From NCBI RefSeq assembly GCF_001426405.1, contig NZ_LMEP01000001.1, positions 1,241 through 65,240 on the forward strand: a stretch of DNA of 64,000 nt, read 5' to 3'. The DNA is from Streptomyces sp. Root1304. GTDB lineage: Bacteria > Actinomycetota > Actinomycetes > Streptomycetales > Streptomycetaceae. Below the pieces are notes generated by a model. It did no database searches. It saw only the letters and a program-made list of their open reading frames with translations, and was not told where the DNA came from. The position numbers were made by a program, and so were the translations under genes. Of the stretch, positions 58,661 through 64,000 are shown in pieces (position 1 is the stretch's first letter; every line of letters starts with the position of its first letter).

Positions 58661-58683
58661 GGGCGCCCCTTTCGGGGGCGCCC
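58661..58683 (+). terminator. Terminator of the mrp gene
   Basis: GGGCGCCCC (58661-58669) pairs with GGGGCGCCC (58675-58683) around a 5-nt loop, followed by TTCG. It lies 22 nt past the stop codon. Confidence 0.75.
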
Positions 58684-58691
58684 TTCGTCAT

Positions 58692-58740
58692 GCCGTCAGG
58701 CGTACGCTCACGCCGTCAGGCGTCTCATGCCGTCAGGCGT
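58692..58740. repeat. Three copies of a 12-bp direct repeat
   Basis: GCCGTCAGGCGT occurs at 58692-58703, 58712-58723 and 58729-58740, between the mrp terminator and the minus-strand hypothetical gene. The last copy runs up to and over its stop codon. Spacings of 20 and 17 bp are irregular. Confidence 0.75.
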
Positions 58741-59359
58741 ACGCGTCGAGGTCCTTGATCTGCGAGAACCCGAGCCCGTAGGCGCTCATCCCCCGCCCGT
58801 ACGCCCCGATGTGGACGCCGTCGGCGGACCCGGCGAGGACCCAGCCGAACTCGGACTCCCGGTAGTGGAACGGCACCGGGACCCCGTCCACCGGCAGCGA
58901 CAGCGTCGACCACTCCGCTCCTTCGAGGTCGTCGGCGAGCTCGAAGGCCGTCTCGGTCTGCTGGTCCAGCCAGTTGTCGCGCGTCGCGTGGTCGAGCGAG
59001 GCCGGCCAGGTGTGGACGAGCAGCCCGCTGCCGGCCAGCCAGGCGGCCGAGGAGACGGTGGTGGCGTCGAGGACGCCGGTGCCGTCGCCGGTCCGCCGGA
59101 CCGGGCTCGCCGCGACCGTGACCACGACCGCGAACCGCTCCTTCTCCGCGGCGCTCGCGTCCGACTTTATGGACGGCGTGTCGCCGTGCCCGGTCGATCC
59201 GTGCTGCACGCTGCCGTCCGCCGCCGTGCCGACCTGCATCAGCCAGCGGGGCCCGGTGAACGCCTCGTCGAGGCCGTACCAGGCGAACGGCGCGCGCAGA
59301 TAGCCCTCGGCGGTCCGCCGGGCCGTCGGTACGCCCTCCACCCGACTCGTGGTCTCCAT
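58733..59359 (-). CDS. Hypothetical protein
   Basis: A 208-residue soluble protein, METTSRVEGVPTARRTAEGY at the start. Visible features are an early WYGLDEAFTGPRWLMQVG segment, a central TVAASPVRRTGDGTGVLDATTVSSAAWL and a closing YRESEFGWVLAGSADGVHIGAYGRGMSAYGLGFSQIKDLDAYA. GAGGAGG sits before ATG 59359, which fixes the start; TTG at 59362 is in frame one codon earlier. I do not recognise the family and see no catalytic motif. It ends at the repeats near 58740. Confidence 0.7.
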   Translation of the reverse strand: METTSRVEGVPTARRTAEGYLRAPFAWYGLDEAFTGPRWLMQVGTAADGSVQHGSTGHGDTPSIKSDASAAEKERFAVVVTVAASPVRRTGDGTGVLDATTVSSAAWLAGSGLLVHTWPASLDHATRDNWLDQQTETAFELADDLEGAEWSTLSLPVDGVPVPFHYRESEFGWVLAGSADGVHIGAYGRGMSAYGLGFSQIKDLDAYA

Positions 59360-59433
59360 CAAGGCCGCCTCCTCGTTCCGTCAACAGAGGGAGGATAGCC
59401 ACCGGGACGCGTCGGGTCGGTGACAGCCCGTCG

Positions 59434-59907
59434 TCAGGTCGCGTCGGAGTCGTACGGCGGACGCTCGGGAGCGTCCGGCTTGTCCTGCTTCTTGAGGAGG
59501 TCCGGGGTGCCGTTGGCGCTGGTGACGGCACCCGCGGAGCCGTTGACCGGGGTGCCGTTGACGGCGGACGGCTGCGGCTCGCGGCCGTGGACCGCGTCGG
59601 CGACCTCGTTCATCTCCTTCTTGAGGTCGAAGCTGCCGCGCAGCTCCTTGAGTTCCTTGAGGTCCTCGTTCTGCTCCAGCTGCTTGCGGAGGAACGTCTT
59701 GGGGTTGAGGTCCTCGAACTCGAAGTCCTTGAAGTCCGGTCCCAGCTCGCTGCGGATGTCCTCCTTCGCGCTGTCCGAGAAGTCACGTACCTTCCGGATG
59801 AAACGCGAGACGTCCTGGATCACCTTCGGGAGCTTGTCCGGCCCGAAGACGAGCACGGCGAGGACCACGAGCGTCACCAGCTCGAGTGCGCCTATGTCGC
59901 TGAACAC
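59434..59907 (-). CDS. tatB: TatB: twin-arginine translocase subunit
   Basis: A 157-residue Sec-independent translocase protein. The N-terminus FSDIGALELVTLVVLAVLVFGPDKLPKVIQDVSRFIRKVRDF shows one membrane helix, the FGPDKLP hinge and an amphipathic helix. The rest is charged, with Asn/Thr/Ser-rich sequence near the end. GTG 59907 follows GAAGGAGC. TatB with TatC receives folded substrates that carry an RR signal. The gene lies directly below htrA (91 bp), the order sigma-antisigma-htrA-tatB known in mycobacteria, which links the Tat and envelope stress systems. Confidence 0.94.
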   Translation of the reverse strand: MFSDIGALELVTLVVLAVLVFGPDKLPKVIQDVSRFIRKVRDFSDSAKEDIRSELGPDFKDFEFEDLNPKTFLRKQLEQNEDLKELKELRGSFDLKKEMNEVADAVHGREPQPSAVNGTPVNGSAGAVTSANGTPDLLKKQDKPDAPERPPYDSDAT

Positions 59908-59998
59908 CTTGTAGCTCCTTCACGCCGGTCCAGGGCCCGGTCCACGGTACCCGCCGAAACTGCCGCGCGGGTACCTTCCGGTGGCCGTCACATGGCAC

Positions 59999-61843
59999 TC
60001 AGGTGCCCTGCGAGGAGCCGAGGGTCAACGTCTTTGTCAGCTCTTTGCCGTTGCGGGTCAGGGTGAGCGCCAGCTTGTCGCCGGGGCGGTGGGCGCGGAT
60101 CTTCACGATCAGCTCCTCGCCGTTGTGCACGCGCTGGCCGTCGACCTTGGTGATGACGTCCCCGGGCCGCAGCCCCGCCTGGGCGGCCGGGCCGCCGGGC
60201 GTGACGGAGGCGGAGCCGTCCTTGCCCTTCTCGCCGACGCGGGCGCCGTCGCCGTTGAACTGCATGTCGAGGCTCACACCGATGACGGGGTGGCTGGCCT
60301 TGCCGGTGTTGATGAGTTCCTCGGCGACGCGCTTGCCCTGGTTGATCGGTATCGCGAAGCCGAGGCCGATGGAGCCGGGCTGGCTTGCACCGGCGCCCTC
60401 GCCCTCCCCGGAGCCGCCGGCGGCGCGGATCGCGCTGTTGATGCCGACCACCCGGGCCTTGGAGTCGAGCAGCGGGCCGCCGGAGTTGCCCGGGTTGATG
60501 GGCGCGTCGGTCTGGAGGGCGTCGACATAGCTGATGTCGGTGCCGTCGCCCTTCTCGCCGCCCGCGGTGATCGGCCGCTCCTTGGCGCTGATGATGCCGG
60601 AGGTGACCGTGTTGGAGAGGTCGAAGGGGGCGCCGATGGCGACGACGGGGTCGCCGACGCGGACGTTGTCGGAGTTGCCGAGCGGCAGCGGCTTGAGGCC
60701 GGAGACCCCGGTGACCTGGACGACGGCCAGGTCGTAGCCGGTGTCCTTGCCGATGAGCTTGGCGCGGGCGCTCTCGCCGCTGGAGAAGGTCACCGTGATG
60801 TCCTCGGAGGACGCGGCGCCGTCGACGACGTGGTTGTTGGTGAGGATGTGGCCCTTGGTGTCGAGGACGAAGCCGGTGCCCGTGCCGGAGGAGCCGTTGC
60901 CCTTGACGTGCAGGGTGACGACCCCGGGCAGCGCGCTGGCCGCGATCCCGGCCACGCTGTCGGGGGCCCGGCCGGTGTCCTCGGCGTCGGCCTGCGGGAG
61001 TTCGACGGTGGTGATCCCGCCGTTCCGCTCGACGTACGCGCCGATCCCGCCGCCGATGACACCGGTGACGAGCGCGAACACCAGCGCCCCGGCGACCGCG
61101 AGCCCCTTGCGGGACTTCTTGGCGGGCGCGGGCGGGAGCACGGCCCCGCCGCCGCCCCAGGGGTCGTACTGCATCCAGGGAGCGCCACCGGCGGGCGGGT
61201 GGGCCTGAGGGGGGCCCTGCGGGTGGGTGTGCGGCGCCGGGTGGGGCTGCGGGTGCGCGGGGGGTACGTGGGCCTGCTGCGGCGGTACGGGCGCCGGCGG
61301 GCGCTGTACGGGCGGGGCGGGCGCCCACGGCCCCGGCTCGCCGTAGGGCGGCGTCCGGTACTCGTCGGGCGCGTGCAGCGGCTGCGGGGCGCCCTGCGCG
61401 GGTGCCTCGGCCGACGGCGCATCGGCCGACGGGGTCTCGGGTGCCGGGACGGTGTCGGTGAGGGCGGGGGCCGCGGGAGCCCCGGCCGCCGGGGCGACCG
61501 TGCCGGCGAGCGCGGCCATGTCGGCGGGCGCGGCGGGCTCGCCCTTGGTCAGCAGCACGGTCGGCTCGGGGGCCGACGCGACGGTCGGTGCCACGACGGT
61601 GGGCGCCTCCGGTCCGTCGGTCGGGGAGTCCGGTCCGGCGGCGGGGGCCGACGAGTCCGTCACGTCCGTGCCGTCCGGCTCCCCGGCCTGCGGCTGGGGT
61701 GCGGGCAGCGGAAAGTCGCCGTCGCCGTCAGTGGTGCCGGCCCGCGGGCCGGTGACGTCGTCGGCCGGAGGCGGCGAGGGTATCCGCGCCGCCTCCGGTG
61801 CGCTCGAAGGCCGGCTCCACCAGTTCGGCTTCCCGTTGTTCAT
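59999..61843 (-). CDS. HtrA/DegP-type membrane serine protease with PDZ domain
   Basis: A 614-residue S1C protease. Residues 1-240 are a Pro/Ala-rich cytoplasmic region, 247-270 a membrane helix, and the protease domain lies outside: His338 (TNNHVV), Asp371 (YDLAVV) and Ser454 (NPGNSGGPLL) make the triad. A PDZ domain (about 525-610: GGPAAQAGLRPGDVITKVDGQRVHNGEELI) closes the protein. The 240-residue Pro-rich head is unusually long. It would degrade or refold envelope proteins under stress. It lies between the anti-sigma gene (76 bp upstream) and tatB, and probably belongs to that regulon. Confidence 0.92.
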   Translation of the reverse strand: MNNGKPNWWSRPSSAPEAARIPSPPPADDVTGPRAGTTDGDGDFPLPAPQPQAGEPDGTDVTDSSAPAAGPDSPTDGPEAPTVVAPTVASAPEPTVLLTKGEPAAPADMAALAGTVAPAAGAPAAPALTDTVPAPETPSADAPSAEAPAQGAPQPLHAPDEYRTPPYGEPGPWAPAPPVQRPPAPVPPQQAHVPPAHPQPHPAPHTHPQGPPQAHPPAGGAPWMQYDPWGGGGAVLPPAPAKKSRKGLAVAGALVFALVTGVIGGGIGAYVERNGGITTVELPQADAEDTGRAPDSVAGIAASALPGVVTLHVKGNGSSGTGTGFVLDTKGHILTNNHVVDGAASSEDITVTFSSGESARAKLIGKDTGYDLAVVQVTGVSGLKPLPLGNSDNVRVGDPVVAIGAPFDLSNTVTSGIISAKERPITAGGEKGDGTDISYVDALQTDAPINPGNSGGPLLDSKARVVGINSAIRAAGGSGEGEGAGASQPGSIGLGFAIPINQGKRVAEELINTGKASHPVIGVSLDMQFNGDGARVGEKGKDGSASVTPGGPAAQAGLRPGDVITKVDGQRVHNGEELIVKIRAHRPGDKLALTLTRNGKELTKTLTLGSSQGT

Positions 61844-61919
61844 GCTCTCCCCGCAACCGCTGGCCCGTCCGCGCCCCTGGGTCGGGCGCCGGTGTCCCTG
61901 GATTCAACCAGGTCGCGGG

Positions 61920-62939
61920 TCAGCGGTGGGAGCCGAGCGGTGCGGTCGTCGGACTCGCCGCCGGACTCGGCCCGGGGGCGAAGGCCAGCTGGAGGGCCGG
62001 ACCCGTCGGCCGGATGAACGGCGACAGGGCGAGGAACGACTGCGGGACCGTGTTCCGCAGGCGTACGGCCGTCAGCGGTGTCGCGGGGGAACGCACCGCG
62101 TCCAGCGGTACCGCACCGGCCGGAACCGTGCCCGTGGGAACGGTGCCCAAGGGGACCATGCCTGCCGGAACCGTGCCTGCAGGGACCGTGCCCTGACCGG
62201 CCATCGCCACCGGCCCGTGCGGCACTCCCGCGGGCGCCGTCGAGAACGGCGGGGCCCCCGGGACCGTCTGTCCGGTCTCGACCGACTGCGCGCCGGAGCG
62301 GTCGCCGGAGCGCGTGCCCCGGGAGACGGCCGTGCCCGTGCCGGGACCACCGGCGGTGGCCCGGAGCGGGGTGACCGCGCTGCCCGTGCCCTGGCCGCCG
62401 CGCGCGCTCGCGCTCACCGAGGCCTCCAGCGGCAGGGTGCCGCCGAGGGCGATGGCCGCGAAGGAGACGGCGCTGGCCGCCGCGAAGGCGAACCGGCGCC
62501 CGCGCCCGGAGCCGCCGGACCCCCGGTCGCCGACCTCGTGGATGCGGAAGCCGGTGTGCGGGGCGTGCGGGGTGACGACCGCGGCGGTGGCGAAGCCGTC
62601 GGACTTCACTCCGCGGGCGCCGAGGAGTTCTTCGAGGGGTCCTCTCGGGACCCCGGGGCCGCCGGGGCTTCCGGGTCCTCCCGGTTCGCCAGGACCCCCG
62701 GGCAACCCCTGGAGTCGCGCGAGGAAGCCCTCGGAGGGCGGCGGGGGCGCCGCGGAGGCGAAGACGCTCTTGACGGTGCGCTGTGCGTCGGCCTCCGCCT
62801 TGCAGCGGGCACAGGTCGCCAGGTGGGCGAGGACCCGCTCGCGGGCGTCGTGGCCGAGTTCGCCGTCGACGAGCGCGGCCAGCCGGTCCCCGAGGTGGTG
62901 TTCCGCGGGGGTCGGCGACGAGGAACGCGATCCGCTCAC
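61920..62939 (-). CDS. Zinc-binding anti-sigma factor with collagen-like and GTVPA repeats
   Basis: A 339-residue predicted anti-sigma factor. The N-terminus has the ZAS motif HxxxCxxC (His39, Cys43, Cys46 in AHLATCARC), which binds the partner sigma factor. Residues about 79-100 form a Gly-X-Y stretch ([19 protein letters not shown]). One membrane helix lies at about 149-168. Outside are five-residue repeats [15 protein letters not shown] (250-279) and a Pro/Ala-rich tail. GTG 62939 overlaps the sigma stop codon as GTGA, showing coupling. It corresponds to RseA of mycobacteria in position. Confidence 0.85.
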   Translation of the reverse strand: MSGSRSSSPTPAEHHLGDRLAALVDGELGHDARERVLAHLATCARCKAEADAQRTVKSVFASAAPPPPSEGFLARLQGLPGGPGEPGGPGSPGGPGVPRGPLEELLGARGVKSDGFATAAVVTPHAPHTGFRIHEVGDRGSGGSGRGRRFAFAAASAVSFAAIALGGTLPLEASVSASARGGQGTGSAVTPLRATAGGPGTGTAVSRGTRSGDRSGAQSVETGQTVPGAPPFSTAPAGVPHGPVAMAGQGTVPAGTVPAGMVPLGTVPTGTVPAGAVPLDAVRSPATPLTAVRLRNTVPQSFLALSPFIRPTGPALQLAFAPGPSPAASPTTAPLGSHR

Positions 62940-63694
62940 GCTGTCCCTGCCTCCCATCCGACGGAGGCCAGGGCACGCTCCGCCCGGGCCTCGGGCGAGC
63001 GGTGCTTGAGCGCCTTGCGCAGGTGGGAGCGGCCGCGGTGGATCCGGCTGCGGACGGTGCCGAGCTTCACGCCGAGGGTCGCGGCGATCTCCTCGTACGA
63101 CAGTCCTTCGATGTCGCAGAGGACGACCGCGGCGCGGAACTCGGGCGCGAGGGTGTCGAGCGCCTGCTGCACGTCGGCGTCGAAGTGGGTGTCGTTGAAC
63201 ACCTGCTGCGGCGACGGCTCGCGGCTGGGCAGCCGTTCGGCGGCGTCGTCGGCGAGCGCGTCGAAGCGGATGCGCTGCTTGCGGCGGACCATGTCGAGGA
63301 AGAGGTTGGTGGTGATGCGGTGCAGCCAGCCCTCGAAGGTGCCCGGCGTGTACGTCGACAGCGAGCGGAAGACGCGGACGAAGACCTCCTGCGTCAGGTC
63401 CTCGGCGTCGTGCTGGTTGCCGGTGAGGCGGTACGCGAGGCGGTAGACCCGGCCACTGTGCGTGCTGACGATCTCCTCCCAGGTGGGAGGGGTCCACGCC
63501 TGCGATTCCGCATCCGATGCGAAGGTCGCGGTGGTGGGAGCGGAGTCGGTGGAGCGGAAACGGTCAGCTGTGTCGGTCACGGATTTCGGCTCACCCGCCG
63601 ACCTGAGAAGACGCCGAAGCACTCCTCCCCGATCCACAGGCGCAGCCGCACCTCCCCTGTCGGCTCTGGTGGTGTCCAGTGGAGCCCCTACCAT
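62936..63694 (-). CDS. ECF RNA polymerase sigma factor
   Basis: A 252-residue ECF sigma factor. After about 65 disordered residues, region 2 spans [40 protein letters not shown] and [22 protein letters not shown], region 4 is [51 protein letters not shown]. It is followed by a coupled zinc anti-sigma gene, then htrA and tatB, so it should govern envelope stress. The order matches M. tuberculosis sigE-rseA-htrA-tatB; it is not the Streptomyces gene historically called sigE. ATG 63694 is used, GTG 63700 is two codons earlier. Confidence 0.93.
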   Translation of the reverse strand: MVGAPLDTTRADRGGAAAPVDRGGVLRRLLRSAGEPKSVTDTADRFRSTDSAPTTATFASDAESQAWTPPTWEEIVSTHSGRVYRLAYRLTGNQHDAEDLTQEVFVRVFRSLSTYTPGTFEGWLHRITTNLFLDMVRRKQRIRFDALADDAAERLPSREPSPQQVFNDTHFDADVQQALDTLAPEFRAAVVLCDIEGLSYEEIAATLGVKLGTVRSRIHRGRSHLRKALKHRSPEARAERALASVGWEAGTA

Positions 63695-63866
63695 AGCCAC
63701 CTCGCCCGTTAGCTCCGGATAAGAATCTTTACGCGAATTTGGGACCGGCTCGACCGGCCTCCTCCTGTCGCGTCCTTCCCCTGGTGAACGCCCGGTCCCA
63801 TCTGCGGGTTCCCGCTCACAGCGGATACAGTCACCGTTGCGTCAACTACGGGGACAGGAGAGGGCC

Positions 63867-64000
63867 ATTACCGCCAACCGGCAGACGAGCTGGTCGTTCG
63901 CCGACGCCTTTGTCGCCGAGGACGATGCTCTGCGCTGGGCCCGGGAGCGGGCCAGGGAGGCAGGGCTGCCCTCGGTGTCCCCGGGCACCGGTGGCGCGCT
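63867..64000 (+). CDS. O-methyltransferase, N-terminal part, with apparent ATT start
   Basis: The frame runs off the end of the window. It reads ITANRQTSWSFADAFVAEDDALRWARERAREAGLPSVSPGTGGAL, which fits the N-terminus of SAM-dependent O-methyltransferases found divergent from this sigma factor (Rv1220c type). The ribosome site GGACAGGAGAGG lies 5-6 nt before ATT 63867. The only other in-frame start nearby is TTG 63837, but its strong ribosome site would then be inside the coding region. An ATT start is therefore the simpler reading. Confidence 0.78.
   Translation, partial: MTANRQTSWSFADAFVAEDDALRWARERAREAGLPSVSPGTGGA

Noticed and set aside
62936..63700. Naming the sigma factor sigE
   Set aside because: The gene order matches mycobacterial sigE, but that symbol belongs to a different ECF sigma factor in Streptomyces, so none is given.
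1..64000. tRNA, rRNA, CRISPR, phage or integrative-element genes
   Set aside because: No tRNA cloverleaf or CCA-type ends, regular spacer-repeat array, integrase or phage gene was noticed; only the IS element is mobile. Short RNAs could be missed by eye.

Overview
The window is high-GC actinobacterial chromosome, almost certainly Streptomyces. Coding density is high, GTG starts and GGAGG-type ribosome sites are common, several genes look leaderless, and WhiB-type, DUF3152, DUF3107, DUF3492, adnAB and mycoredoxin genes are present. No rRNA, tRNA, CRISPR array, phage or recognisable secondary-metabolite cluster was seen. Apart from one insertion sequence at the left edge, the content looks like conserved core chromosome.

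Layout. 1-1.4 kb: an IS5-family element with perfect 19-bp inverted repeats. 1.4-4.6 kb (minus): three AIM24-domain genes, the first transcribed being a TerD-AIM24 fusion. 4.7-8.3 kb: a YgjP/WSS1-like metallopeptidase, an orphan ThiF/E1-like protein, an ABC1 kinase-like protein and a small zinc ribbon. 8.4-9.8 kb: wblC (whiB7) with a long leader that holds a promoter of the WblC autoregulated type, a 118-codon upstream ORF and an intrinsic terminator, plus a coupled downstream ORF. 9.8-24.4 kb: a DNA-repair and redox block: uvrD2, mycoredoxin, nudC, an M20 peptidase, adnB, two LppX-like exported proteins, adnA and an alkyltransferase-like protein. 24.6-30.6 kb: a kinase-like/LPG-synthase-type membrane protein and two tandem SlpD-type exported hydrolases. 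30.6-36.9 kb (minus): moeZ below a four-gene set (DUF3492/PelF-like glycosyltransferase, membrane protein, epimerase, spherulin-4-type hydrolase) that resembles a reduced Pel-type polysaccharide locus. 37-45.5 kb: DUF3152 metallopeptidase-like protein, alpha/beta hydrolase, TetR regulator, DUF3107, ferritin-like protein and a DEAD-box RNA helicase with an apparent CTG start. 45.5-52.5 kb: hydrolase, NYN RNase, 50-aa protein, MarC, PHP phosphoesterase, MFS exporter and a SUFU-domain protein. 52.6-58.6 kb: CorA with a candidate leader peptide, an LppX-like lipoprotein, a soluble MgtE_N-CBS protein, DUF1003 and Mrp. 58.7-64 kb: tatB, an HtrA-type protease, a zinc anti-sigma factor and an ECF sigma factor, then a divergent O-methyltransferase with an apparent ATT start.

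From memory, the order wblC-uvrD2-mycoredoxin-nudC-adnAB-ATL-moeZ-DUF3152-TetR-DUF3107-ferritin-like-RNA helicase parallels Mycobacterium tuberculosis Rv3197A to Rv3211. The order sigma-antisigma-htrA-tatB-mrp-DUF1003-MgtE-like parallels Rv1221 to Rv1232c. The window therefore seems to carry two old actinobacterial blocks side by side.

The observations most worth following are the wblC leader, the Pel-like four-gene set, the proline-containing leader peptide before corA, the CTG and ATT start codons, and the AdnA/AdnB genes split by a pair of duplicated exported-protein genes.
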